From an uncultured Jannaschia sp. (lineage in GTDB: Bacteria > Pseudomonadota > Alphaproteobacteria > Rhodobacterales > Rhodobacteraceae): a stretch of 64,000 nt of DNA. Positions 45,887 through 53,897 of this stretch are shown piece after piece. Position 1 is the stretch's first letter; the number at the start of each line of letters is the position of its first letter. Made by a program: the position numbers and the translations under genes. Where the stretch lies: NCBI GenBank assembly GCA_947494145.1, contig CANLTZ010000001.1, positions 372,001 through 436,000 of the forward strand. Direction: 5' to 3'. Under the pieces are notes generated by a model. The model saw only the letters and a list, made by a program, of their open reading frames with translations. It searched no databases and was not told the origin of the DNA.

Positions 45887-46105
45887 GGAGCCTCCGGCGG
45901 GGATATTTCTGCCAGGAAGAAAGCGGGTAACTGCGCCTTTACCTTTTTGTTCCACAAGCGCCACGCGGAACAGGCTGGGAAGCCGATGACCGCCCAGGGA
46001 GAAGCCGGTTGGTTTCTCTGGCCCGGCGCCCCTTGAGCCCTTGCACGTCCTGTGGCCTCGGGCGCCGGGTCTTCTTCCTGGCAGAAATATCCCCGCCGGA
46101 GGCTT
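45887..46105. repeat. Perfect inverted repeat pair, about 33 bp arms
   Basis: The arm starting AGCCTCCGGCGGGGATATTT at 45889 and ending CCAGGAAGAA reappears as its exact reverse complement at about 46073-46104. About 150 bp lies between, including a smaller GGCGCC-type hairpin; no gene fits there. Same repeat class as 26450-26590, but in this case arms are identical. Confidence 0.75.
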
Positions 46106-46135
46106 TGGTTGGGCTGCCAGAGGCACGCTCTCGAC

Positions 46136-46426
46136 CTATTGCGCGGCGTCCAAAGCCAAATCCGACAGCAACGCGCCGTCTGGGGAAAAGATCAACAGGC
46201 GGTTGTCGGTCGTCGTGACCAGCCAATAGGCGGGTGCTTGTGTCACGGCGAAGACCTCCGTGCCCGCGGGGATCGCCAGCGCCTCGGGGCTGCGTACTGA
46301 CCCGCCGGGCAGGCGCGTGACAAGCAGCGCGACCACCGCTATCAGCCCCCCGATCATCACCGCCGTCAACACTGTCACCAAGATACGCAGGAAGCGCAGG
46401 TTAGGTGGCTCCGGGAGTTGCTCCAT
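46136..46426 (-). CDS. Small membrane-anchored protein (DUF6476-like)
   Basis: 96 residues from the ATG at 46426. One membrane span (ILVTVLTAVMIGGLIAVVALLVTRL), then a short periplasmic beta-rich domain. The N-terminus EQLPEPPNLRFLR resembles a small Rhodobacteraceae family I recall as DUF6476. Its start codon overlaps the rluD start codon on the other strand. Confidence 0.75.
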   Translation of the reverse strand: MEQLPEPPNLRFLRILVTVLTAVMIGGLIAVVALLVTRLPGGSVRSPEALAIPAGTEVFAVTQAPAYWLVTTTDNRLLIFSPDGALLSDLALDAAQ

Positions 46427-47450
46427 GTCGTCGGACAAGCGCGTCACCTTCACGATTGCGGCCGATCCACCGCCGCGCCTCGATAAGGCCATCGCGCGCG
46501 ATGTGCCAGAGGCGGCCCATCTGTCGCGGTCGCGCCTGGCGCGCCTGATCGATGAGGGGCGGGTGACCGTCAATGGGGCCGTGGCGGGCCTGCGGGACCG
46601 GCTGGTCGAGGGCGATTGCGTGGAGGTCGCGGTGCCCGGCCCCACCGAGACCGAGATCGCGGCGGAGGCCATCCCGCTGACCATTCTGCATGAAGATGAC
46701 GACCTGATCGTCGTGGACAAGCCTGCGGGCATGGTGGTGCATCCGGCGCCCGGATCACCGTCAGGGACGCTGGTCAATGCGTTGCTGCATCATTTTGACG
46801 GCCGGCTATCAGGCGTGGGCGGCGCGGCGCGGCCCGGCATCGTGCACCGCATCGACAAGGATACGTCCGGTCTGTTGGTGGTGGCCAAATCCGATGCGGC
46901 GCACCATGGGCTGGCCGCGCAATTCGAAGCCCATAGCGTGGAGCGACGCTACATCGCCCTTTGCCACGGCGTCCCGGACCCGGCGGACCCCCGGCTGCGG
47001 GGGCTGCGCGGGGTGTCCTGGGAAGCGGGCGAGGTGCTGAAGGTCACCACGCGATTGGCGCGGCACAGGACGGATCGCCAGCGTCAGGCCGTCTGTTGGG
47101 AGGGCGGGCGCCACGCGATCACGCGGTTGCGCGTTTTGGAGCGGCTGGGGGCGGCCGCGTTGGTGGAATGTTGGTTGGAGACGGGGCGGACCCATCAGAT
47201 CCGGGTGCATATGGCTTATCTGGGCCATGGCTTGCTGGGGGACCCGGTCTACGGCGGCAAGCGACGGATGCCTGGCGCGCAGCCAGGGGCCGCTTTGGCG
47301 GCGGGCTTCGGGCGCCAGGCGCTGCATGCGGAGACACTGGGCTTTACGCATCCGGTGACGGGGGCAGGGCTCCGGTTCGTATCGTCGCTTCCGGCGGATA
47401 TGGCGGCGTTGCGCGACGGGTTGCGGGGCGGGGGCGCCGCGGTCGGCTGA
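46425..47450 (+). CDS. rluD: RluD-type 23S rRNA pseudouridine synthase
   Basis: 341 residues from the ATG at 46425. N-terminal S4 domain (RLDKAIARDVPEAAHLSRSRLARLI) and the RluA-family catalytic aspartate in HRIDKDTSGLLVVA; C-terminal TGRTHQIRVHMAYLGHGLLG. Modifies helix 69 uridines of 23S rRNA if orthologous to RluD. The two upstream bases of its ATG are shared with the divergent gene. Confidence 0.92.
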   Translation: MSSDKRVTFTIAADPPPRLDKAIARDVPEAAHLSRSRLARLIDEGRVTVNGAVAGLRDRLVEGDCVEVAVPGPTETEIAAEAIPLTILHEDDDLIVVDKPAGMVVHPAPGSPSGTLVNALLHHFDGRLSGVGGAARPGIVHRIDKDTSGLLVVAKSDAAHHGLAAQFEAHSVERRYIALCHGVPDPADPRLRGLRGVSWEAGEVLKVTTRLARHRTDRQRQAVCWEGGRHAITRLRVLERLGAAALVECWLETGRTHQIRVHMAYLGHGLLGDPVYGGKRRMPGAQPGAALAAGFGRQALHAETLGFTHPVTGAGLRFVSSLPADMAALRDGLRGGGAAVG

Positions 47451-47490
47451 GCGCGTATCTTGGCTGGACCGGGTTGCTCGCAGAGGCTTG

Positions 47491-47538
47491 ATGTGCGGCT
47501 GCGCACATTAAGGGCGCCCATCTGGCCCTTTATGGGCG
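47491..47538. other. Two inverted repeats upstream of rpoH
   Basis: ATGTGC/GCACAT (47491-47508) and CGCCCAT/ATGGGCG (47515-47538) follow each other in the rluD-rpoH gap. Neither has a T-run, and both are over 130 bp from the rpoH start, so a terminator or regulatory role is open. Confidence 0.4.
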
Positions 47539-47673
47539 ACGCTGCAGAAATTAACATTGTGTCAACTTTTGGCGGTCCATAGCTCGGGCCGACGCATCTT
47601 GAACCCCGCCGGGCCGACCCCATATCCAAACGGAAAGGGTGTTAAGCCCATTAACATGAGGGAGAGTCAGAAC

Positions 47674-48567
47674 ATGGCCGCGACCTATGCAAATCTTCCG
47701 GCTCCGTCACCTGAGGCTGGGCTGAACCGTTATCTTCAGGAAATCCGCAAGTTCCCCATGCTTGAGCCGGAGCAAGAATACATGCTTGCCAAGCGCTGGG
47801 TTGAGGATGAGGACACCGATGCCGCGCATCAATTGGTGACATCGCATCTGCGGCTCGCCGCCAAGATCGCCATGGGCTATCGCGGCTATGGCCTGCCGCA
47901 GGCCGAGGTTATTTCCGAGGCCAATGTGGGCCTGATGCAGGCCGTCAAGAAATTCGACCCCGAAAAGGGCTTCCGCCTGGCGACCTATGCCATGTGGTGG
48001 ATCCGGGCGGCCATTCAGGAATACGTCTTGCGATCCTGGTCCATGGTGAAGCTGGGCACGACGAGTGCGCAGAAGAAACTGTTCTTCAACCTGCGCAAGG
48101 CCAAAAACCGGATAGGCGCCTTGGAAGAGGGCGATCTGCGCCCTGAAAACGTGGCGCGTATCGCCAACGATCTGGGCGTGACCGAGGACGAGGTGACCTC
48201 CATGAACCGGCGCATGTCGGGGGGCGACGCGTCGCTCAACGTCATGGTGGGCTCGGACGGGGATTCGTCCACGCAATGGCAGGACTGGCTGGCCGATGAT
48301 GTCGACCAGGCCGAGGATTATGCCGAGAAGGACGAATATGACAGTCGCATCAGCCTGATGACTGAGGCGATGGATGTCCTCAATGAGCGGGAGCGTGATA
48401 TCTTGGTCCAGCGCCGTCTGTCCGAAGAGACCGTCACGCTGGAGGATCTGTCGGGCAAATACGATGTATCGCGCGAGCGGATTCGCCAGATCGAGGTGCG
48501 CGCTTTTGAGAAGCTACAAAAACGCGTTCGGGAACTGGCCCGCGAAAAGGGTATGGCCACGGCCTAA
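47674..48567 (+). CDS. rpoH: RNA polymerase sigma-32 factor
   Basis: 297 residues from the ATG at 47674 after GGGAGAG; an ATG at 47656 is in frame. Sigma-70 region 2 (FDPEKGFRLATYAMWWIRAAIQEY, split by the conserved tryptophans), the RpoH box around QKKLFFNLRK, and region 4 HTH (VTLEDLSGKYDVSRERIRQIE). Heat-shock sigma factor; Rhodobacteraceae often carry two. Confidence 0.96.
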   Translation: MAATYANLPAPSPEAGLNRYLQEIRKFPMLEPEQEYMLAKRWVEDEDTDAAHQLVTSHLRLAAKIAMGYRGYGLPQAEVISEANVGLMQAVKKFDPEKGFRLATYAMWWIRAAIQEYVLRSWSMVKLGTTSAQKKLFFNLRKAKNRIGALEEGDLRPENVARIANDLGVTEDEVTSMNRRMSGGDASLNVMVGSDGDSSTQWQDWLADDVDQAEDYAEKDEYDSRISLMTEAMDVLNERERDILVQRRLSEETVTLEDLSGKYDVSRERIRQIEVRAFEKLQKRVRELAREKGMATA

Positions 48568-48592
48568 CTCACAGCTTCGATACCGAATTGAG

Positions 48593-48626
48593 AGGGCCCG
48601 TCTGATCTTTCAGGCGGGCCCTTTGC
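48593..48626 (+). terminator. Rho-independent terminator after rpoH
   Basis: 13-bp stem AGGGCCCGTCTGA/TCAGGCGGGCCCT with one G-U pair and TCTT loop, followed by TTGCC. Confidence 0.8.
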
Positions 48627-48785
48627 CATGAAGCGGCCCGCGCCAGGGGCAAAAGCAGGCCCCTGGCTGGTCACGGCGTTTGCCCGTTTCGTGAGCAATC
48701 GTTTGGTGCATCGCCGCCTCCGCAGGTCCATCTTCAATGCCAACAGATGGGCCGCGTGCCCCAGCGACATTCGAAGGACACCATC

Positions 48786-49088
48786 ATGACCAAGACCGTT
48801 TCCCGCCCAACCCTTTTGCTGAGTAGCCTTCTGCTTGGTGCCATGCTGGCCCAACCTGCTGCCGCGACCATGGCCTCGGAATTCCGGGACGGGGTCCGCG
48901 TGCTGCAAGCCAGCCCAACCGACGATGCCGTAGCGCAACCAAACACCTTCAAACGTGCGTCGCGCAACAATCTAGGGCCTGGCGCCCAAGGCTTTCGCAA
49001 CAAGCCGTTCAGCCAGCGCAGCCTGAGCACAGGCAGCTTCCGCCGCGCGCCAAGCTCCGCGCGTCAATTCTCCCGCGAGTTCCGTTAA
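48786..49088 (+). CDS. Small secreted basic protein of unknown function
   Basis: 100 residues from the ATG at 48786. Clear signal peptide (LLLSSLLLGAMLAQPAAA), then a basic, Ser/Arg/Phe-rich mature part (SFRRAPSSARQFSREFR at the end). No recognised domain. Has its own terminator. Function unknown. Confidence 0.65.
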   Translation: MTKTVSRPTLLLSSLLLGAMLAQPAAATMASEFRDGVRVLQASPTDDAVAQPNTFKRASRNNLGPGAQGFRNKPFSQRSLSTGSFRRAPSSARQFSREFR

Positions 49089-49112
49089 CGCCTTGAATAC
49101 CGCACCACCGCT

Positions 49113-49145
49113 GGGCCCTGCATGGCGACATGCAGGGCCCTTTCC
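49113..49145 (+). terminator. Terminator after the small secreted protein gene
   Basis: Perfect 12-bp stem GGGCCCTGCATG/CATGCAGGGCCC with GCGA loop, then TTTCC. Confidence 0.8.
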
Positions 49146-49202
49146 ATTGCGCCTTTGAGGCGCATGTGATCCCCTCGGGCGCGGCACGAAACGGGGGACA
49201 TC

Positions 49203-50189
49203 ATGGCAGAGCCGATCCGATGGGGTATTCTGGGCGCATCGAAATTTGCGGCGGCCGACATGGCGCCTGCCATCAACGCCGCGCGGGACAGCGTGCTGGC
49301 GGCTTTGGCAACGCGGAATGCGGAAAAGGCGGCGCCGTTTGCGGCCTTGGCGCCTGGACTGCGGGTGCACGGGGATTATGAAGCGCTGGTGACCGACCCG
49401 GAGATTGACGCGGTCTATGTCCCGTTGCCGCACACGATGCATGTGGAATGGGGCATCAAGGCGTTGCAGGCTGGCAAGCATGTGCTGGTGGAAAAGCCCG
49501 TCGCCATGGCCGAGGCCGAGATTGCGCCCCTGATCGCGGCGCGCGACGCGACCGGGCTGCAAGCGGCCGAGGCCTATATGATCGTCCATCACCCGCAGTG
49601 GCGCTTCGTGCGGGATATGCTGGCCGCGGGGGTCATCGGGCGGCTGCGCCATGTGGAGGCGGCCTTTACCTACGATAACGCTTCCGACCCGGGGAATATC
49701 CGCAATCAGGCGGCCACGGGCGGCGGCGCCTTGCCGGATATCGGGGTCTACACAATTGGGGCGACGCGTTGGGCCACGGGGGCGGAGCCTGAGGCGATCA
49801 CCCATGCGGATATCGAGTGGGAGGCGGGTTGCGATGTGGTGGCCCGCGTCTCGGCCCGGTTTCCCGATTTCGCGGCCCATTGGCTGACCTCCATGCGGTT
49901 GGCGAAGGATCAATCCATGACGTTCCGAGGGCAGGGCGGGTGGATCCACCTGACGGCGCCTTACAACGCTGCGCGCTTTGCGGAGGCGCGGGTGCAGTGG
50001 ATGGGCACCGATGGCGTGCGCCATGAACGGTCTTGGCCCGGGCTCGACCAATATGTGCTGCAGGTGGAGGCGTTTGGGGCGGCCATCCGTGGGGAGGCGC
50101 CGTTTGCTTGGACGCTGGAGAATGCTGCGGGTACGCAGAGGGTGATTGATATGACCTATGCGGCGGCGGGCGGGCGACCGGAGGTGTAG
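49203..50189 (+). CDS. Gfo/Idh/MocA family oxidoreductase
   Basis: 328 residues. N-terminal Rossmann fold (WGILGASKFAAADM) with the EKPVAM motif near residue 98 that carries the catalytic lysine of the family, and a C-terminal alpha/beta domain (GGGALPDIGVYTIG). NAD(P)-dependent sugar or inositol-type dehydrogenase; substrate not determinable. Isolated gene. Confidence 0.92.
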   Translation: MAEPIRWGILGASKFAAADMAPAINAARDSVLAALATRNAEKAAPFAALAPGLRVHGDYEALVTDPEIDAVYVPLPHTMHVEWGIKALQAGKHVLVEKPVAMAEAEIAPLIAARDATGLQAAEAYMIVHHPQWRFVRDMLAAGVIGRLRHVEAAFTYDNASDPGNIRNQAATGGGALPDIGVYTIGATRWATGAEPEAITHADIEWEAGCDVVARVSARFPDFAAHWLTSMRLAKDQSMTFRGQGGWIHLTAPYNAARFAEARVQWMGTDGVRHERSWPGLDQYVLQVEAFGAAIRGEAPFAWTLENAAGTQRVIDMTYAAAGGRPEV

Positions 50190-50215
50190 GCTGTTCGGGA
50201 TAACGTGTCTGAACC

Positions 50216-50255
50216 GGGCCAGCGCCAGTCCATGGAGCCGGATCGGCGCTGGCCC
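50216..50255. repeat. GC-rich hairpin repeat
   Basis: Perfect 11-bp stem GGGCCAGCGCC/GGCGCTGGCCC around a loop that contains CCAGTCCATGG. A further CGACGGACCGGCT follows at about 50308-50322. Related in wording to the elements at 18121-18275 and 56599-56643. Lies between convergent genes. Confidence 0.55.
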
Positions 50256-50321
50256 CGGCGGGGCTGAAGCCCCTTAATTCCATGCCGAGGTGAGTAAATC
50301 CGCGGCCCGTCGACGGACCGG

Positions 50322-51890
50322 CTAAGCCGTTACTGCATCCCAATCCAAGTCGAATTTCTGAAGGTATTTCCGCAGCCTATCCCCATCATTCTGGGTCGTC
50401 CGCTTTTCGCGAGAGACGGCAAATAGGGCACGGCCCGCCGCGCTGAGATTGGCAGCGTTGCGGCAGGCGCGAATGACGGCGGCCAATTGGACCATGTCGA
50501 ACGGGTCGATCTCCGCGGCCGCGGGGCCAAGGACGTCTCGCAGAAGCTGGAAGTCGGCGTCGCCGCGCGCGGTCTTCCAATCCGCCTGCAATGTCGCGAT
50601 TTCATCTTCGACCATGAAGCTGGTGATCCGCCCCCTTGGCGCCAGGGTGCAAAGCCTGCGGACCGTGCCACTGAAGTCGCGGAAATTGCCGGGCCAAAGC
50701 GTTGCGGGGTTGGCGGCAAAGCGCAGAAAACTGTCGCGCGCTGCCGCGTTGAAACCGACCTGGGTGCCCAATTGCCGTTCGGCCCGGGCTAGTTCGAAGA
50801 CCAGATTGACCTCCACATCCTCGCGTCGTTCGCGCAAGGGGGGCAGGCGAAAACGCCACATGTTGAGACGCGCCAGCAGGTCGGGGCGGAATGCGCCCTG
50901 GGCCGCCAGAACCCGAAGGTCACGATTGGCACCCGCGATGATCTGGAACCGGCTGGTCACTTCGTGGTCGGAGCCAAGGGGGTAAAAACGCCCCGTCTCG
51001 ATGGCGTGCAGCAGGACGGATTGCGCGTTGAGGCCCAACTCATCCACCTCATCCAGGAAAAGCACGCCGCCATCGGCTTCGCGCAGCAGCCCGCTGCGTT
51101 CCGTACCCGCCTGGCCCAGATAGGACCGGCGCTGCCCAAACAGTGCGCCCAGCGCGTCGGGCCCGTTGAGCGTGGCGCAATTGACATGGACCATGCGGCC
51201 CTTCACGCGGCGGCGTTCCAGTTTGAGGTTGTAGATCCGTTCGGCCAGTTCGGTCTTGCCCGTGCCCGTCTCGCCCAGCAGCAAAATCGGTTCGTCCGAA
51301 TTGCTGGCGACCAGTTCGATCCGGTCGATCAGGGCGTTATAGGCGGGGTTCTTCGTCTCGATCCCGCCTTTCAGTTGGTCGCTATATTCGCGCGAAAGCT
51401 GGTCGAAGCGTTGTTGCAGCGCGTTGTAGCGGCTCAGGTCCAGGTCGATGACATCAAACTTCGGCGGGCCTTCGTCGCGCCCCGGCGGCCCCGTCTGGAT
51501 CAGGCGGGCGGGGACATGGCGGCTTTCGGTCAGCAGAAACCAGCAGATCTGGGCGACATGCGTGCCGGTTGTCAGATGCACGTGATAACGTTCGCGGTCT
51601 TCGTCGAAGCCGTAGCTGCGGGCGAAGTCGTAGAGCTTGCCATAGACTTCCTGGAAATCCCACGGGTCGTCCAGGTCCAGCACTTGCAGCAGGACCTCGG
51701 TTTCGGGTGCCGCCGTCTCTACTTCGGCTTTCACATGCTTGGCCAGGCGGCCGAACTTCTGATCGTGAAGGATTTCCAGTCGGTCGATCTTGAAATGATC
51801 GTGCATCGTCAGGCTGACGGTCGGCCGCCAGCGCCGCCGCTTGCCCGCATCAAGCTGCGTGCCAAGGAAACCGATCACGACGTTCTTCAT
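50322..51890 (-). CDS. rtcR: RtcR, transcriptional regulator of the RNA-repair operon (variant without GAFTGA)
   Basis: 522 residues. The N-terminal ~180 residues form a CARF-like ligand domain (HLTTGTHVAQICWFLL), then an AAA+ activator domain with Walker A GETGTGKT (206-213) and Walker B VLFLDE (276-281), and a C-terminal HTH (DRLRKYLQKFDLDWDAV). In E. coli RtcR the segment after LFG contains GAFTGA, the sigma-54 contact; here the aligned residues 256-261 read SYLGQA. Other AAA+ parts (GGVLFLDEVDELGL, arginine region RDLR) are retained. Divergent from rsr, whose operon it should activate after RNA damage. Confidence 0.93.
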   Translation of the reverse strand: MKNVVIGFLGTQLDAGKRRRWRPTVSLTMHDHFKIDRLEILHDQKFGRLAKHVKAEVETAAPETEVLLQVLDLDDPWDFQEVYGKLYDFARSYGFDEDRERYHVHLTTGTHVAQICWFLLTESRHVPARLIQTGPPGRDEGPPKFDVIDLDLSRYNALQQRFDQLSREYSDQLKGGIETKNPAYNALIDRIELVASNSDEPILLLGETGTGKTELAERIYNLKLERRRVKGRMVHVNCATLNGPDALGALFGQRRSYLGQAGTERSGLLREADGGVLFLDEVDELGLNAQSVLLHAIETGRFYPLGSDHEVTSRFQIIAGANRDLRVLAAQGAFRPDLLARLNMWRFRLPPLRERREDVEVNLVFELARAERQLGTQVGFNAAARDSFLRFAANPATLWPGNFRDFSGTVRRLCTLAPRGRITSFMVEDEIATLQADWKTARGDADFQLLRDVLGPAAAEIDPFDMVQLAAVIRACRNAANLSAAGRALFAVSREKRTTQNDGDRLRKYLQKFDLDWDAVTA

Positions 51891-51921
51891 CTGCTATCCA
51901 AATATATATTTTGCGATCAAA

Positions 51922-51977
51922 ATGTATCGTATCTACATAGACCTTTCTTCTCAAGACGTGATATTGTATTTTATAAT
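51922..51977. promoter_or_regulatory. Divergent rtcR / rsr promoter region
   Basis: This AT-rich 172-bp gap (51891-52062) contains a minus-strand promoter for rtcR: -35 TTGAGA (51949-51954) and -10 TACGAT (51926-51931) with a 17-bp spacer. On the plus strand a perfect -10 TATAAT lies at 51972-51977 with no recognisable -35, as expected for an activator-dependent promoter. An ATGTA/TACAT inverted repeat (51922-51938) overlaps the rtcR -10. I found no GG-N10-GC sigma-54 element. Confidence 0.55.
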
Positions 51978-52062
51978 CAACGTATTACGAAAAATTCGGT
52001 TTTTTCTCGGATGACCCCGCAACCAATGCCAAACCGTCTTCACATCAAGTGAGGACGAAGCA

Positions 52063-53619
52063 ATGGCGAACAAGTCTGTGTTTGCATCGAGGAAGGGCCG
52101 GTTGCTGCCGAAAGCGACAGCGACGAACGCCCACGGGGCGCCGGCCTACGCCTATTCCGATGCCCATGCCCTGGCTCAGGTCGCCGTGACCGGCACCTTT
52201 GGCGGCATGTTCTACCAATCCCCGGCGGAGGAGCTGGAATACATCCTCGATGTGGCCGAAGCCGTGGACCCGCGCTATCTGGCGCAGGCTGCGATTTATG
52301 CCCGCAAGGCAGGCCATATGAAGGACATGCCCGCCGTGTTGCTGGCGATCCTGGCGCGCCGCGATCCGGTTCTGTTCCGCGCTGCTTTTGGGCGCGTGGT
52401 CGATAACGGCAAGATGCTGCGCACCTTCGTGCAGGTCATCCGTTCCGGTCAGACGGGCCGCAAATCCTTGGGCTCCGCGCCCAAGGCGATGGTTCAGAAT
52501 TGGCTTAACAGCGCGTCCGACCGGGCGATGCTGCAGGCCAATATCGGCAACGATCCGTCCTTGGCGGACGTGATCCGAATGGTGCACCCGAAGCCGGTTT
52601 CGGCCGAGCGGGAGGCGCTGTTCGCCTGGATCGTCGGGCGTCCCTGTGACGTGGCCCTTCTGCCGAAGGCGGTTCAGGACTGGATCGCGTTCAAGGCGAC
52701 CCGCAAGGGTCAGGTGCCGGATGTGCCGTTCCAGATGCTCATGCAGCTGGATCTGACCCAGAAGCAATGGGCGCGTATCGCGCGCAAAGGCTCCTGGCAG
52801 ATGGTGCGGCAGAGCTTGAACACGTTCCACCGTCACGGCGTCTTTGGCGTGGCCAAGAATGTGGACCATGTGGCGGCCCTGCTGCGAGACCCGGAGGCCA
52901 TCGCGAAGGCGCGGGCGTTTCCGTACCAGCTGATGGTGGCAGCGCAGAACGTCACGCCGGACATGCCGCGGGCCATCGTGGACGCGCTGCACGATGCGAT
53001 GGAAATCGCCGTGCAGAACGTGCCGCAGGTCCCAGGCCAAGTCGTGGTATGCCCGGACGTGTCGGGTTCCATGACGTGGCCGGTGACCGGGTATCGCGTC
53101 GGCGCCACCTCGGTCGTGCGCCATGTGGATGTGGCGGCCCTTGTGGCGGCTGCGTTCCAGCGGGTGAATCGCGGGTGCCAGGTGCTGCCGTTCGACTTCA
53201 AGGTGCGCGATGTGCGCCTGGAGCCGCGCGACACCATCCTGACCAACGCGGAGCGTCTGGCCCGTATGGCCGGGGGCGGGACGAATTGTTCCGCACCGCT
53301 CAAGTGGCTCAACGACCGTGGGCGTAGCCCCGATCTGGTGGTGTTCGTGTCCGACAACCAGTCCTGGGTGGATGCCCGCGCTGGCGGTCAGGGGACGGCG
53401 ATGATGTCCGAGTGGGAAGCGATCAAGCGTCGCAACCCGAAGGCCAAACTGGTCTGCATCGACATCGCGCCCTACGGCACGACCCAGGCGCAGACCCGCG
53501 CCGACGTGTTGAATGTCGGCGGGTTCTCGGATGCGGTCTTTGAGCAGATCGCGGCCTTCGCCGAAGGTCGAACCGGTCCAGAACACTGGGTGGGTGAGAT
53601 CGAGAAGATCGACGTTTGA
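52063..53619 (+). CDS. rsr: Rsr, TROVE-domain Ro60-like RNA-binding protein
   Basis: 518 residues. An N-terminal HEAT-like TROVE ring (residues about 20-320; TFGGMFYQSPAEE at 44-57) and a C-terminal von Willebrand A domain with the MIDAS motif DVSGS at 332-336. Ro60 proteins bind Y RNAs on the outside of the ring and thread misfolded RNA ends through it. First gene of the operon; the Y-like RNA array begins 54 bp after its stop, followed by kptA and rtcB. Confidence 0.95.
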   Translation: MANKSVFASRKGRLLPKATATNAHGAPAYAYSDAHALAQVAVTGTFGGMFYQSPAEELEYILDVAEAVDPRYLAQAAIYARKAGHMKDMPAVLLAILARRDPVLFRAAFGRVVDNGKMLRTFVQVIRSGQTGRKSLGSAPKAMVQNWLNSASDRAMLQANIGNDPSLADVIRMVHPKPVSAEREALFAWIVGRPCDVALLPKAVQDWIAFKATRKGQVPDVPFQMLMQLDLTQKQWARIARKGSWQMVRQSLNTFHRHGVFGVAKNVDHVAALLRDPEAIAKARAFPYQLMVAAQNVTPDMPRAIVDALHDAMEIAVQNVPQVPGQVVVCPDVSGSMTWPVTGYRVGATSVVRHVDVAALVAAAFQRVNRGCQVLPFDFKVRDVRLEPRDTILTNAERLARMAGGGTNCSAPLKWLNDRGRSPDLVVFVSDNQSWVDARAGGQGTAMMSEWEAIKRRNPKAKLVCIDIAPYGTTQAQTRADVLNVGGFSDAVFEQIAAFAEGRTGPEHWVGEIEKIDV

Positions 53620-53673
53620 AAGATGTCCCGGGCGGGCGATCGCCCGGGGTGCAAGAAAGGACGAAAGGATATT

Positions 53674-53801
53674 TCCGGCGAATGCCGGCGAAACTACAGG
53701 TAGAGCGCTGACCAAGGCGGTCAGAGGTTGCGGGTTCGAACCCCGTCGCGCGAAAGCGTCGAAGCTCATGAAGACAGTGTTTCGCCATGCTTGTCGTCGG
53801 A
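53674..53801 (+). ncRNA. Y-like RNA unit 1 with D-loop-permuted tRNA module
   Basis: Basal stem TCCGGCGA/TCGTCGGA (ends), internal loop AUGCC / AUG-CUUG, second stem GGCGAAAC (53687-53694)/GTTTCGCC (53779-53786), then TACA. The apical part reads as a tRNA in permuted order: D-stem 3' strand GAGC (53703), anticodon arm CTGAC-CAAGGCG-GTCAG, 5-base variable loop, T arm GCGGG-TTCGAAC-CCCGT, a closed acceptor-like hairpin CGCGC-GAAA-GCGTCG, then D-stem 5' strand GCTC (53764-53767). Spacing from D stem to acceptor is canonical. Position 33 is A, not U, so it is unlikely to decode. Confidence 0.8.
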
Positions 53802-53812
53802 CCCAAAATCAC

Positions 53813-53877
53813 GGGCGGAATGCCTGCGGGACTACAGCTTGAACCTGTCAGACGTCTCGCACACCCCTTGTCCGCCC
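53813..53877 (+). ncRNA. Y-like RNA unit 2, short form
   Basis: 65 nt. Basal stem GGGCGGA/TCCGCCC, internal loop AUGCC / CACCC-CUUG, second stem TGCGGGAC/GTCTCGCA (one G-U), then TACA and a small hairpin ACAG-CTTGAAC-CTGT. No tRNA module; comparable to a minimal Y RNA. It starts 11 nt after unit 1. Confidence 0.75.
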
Positions 53878-53897
53878 ACTCGAATGGAAAGGAAGAT

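Noticed and set aside
51995-52022. Possible sigma-54 promoter (GG...GC) before rsr
   Set aside because: The only candidate, GGATGACCCCGC, has 8 bases between GG and GC where 10 are required.
53695-53760. Unit 1 as a normal tRNA gene
   Set aside because: The 5' acceptor strand and first D-stem strand are absent upstream, position 33 is A, and the missing strands are found downstream in permuted order.
52045-53769. 574-codon minus-strand open frame antisense to rsr
   Set aside because: It mirrors the GC-rich third positions of rsr; histidine/arginine-rich translation without any family resemblance.
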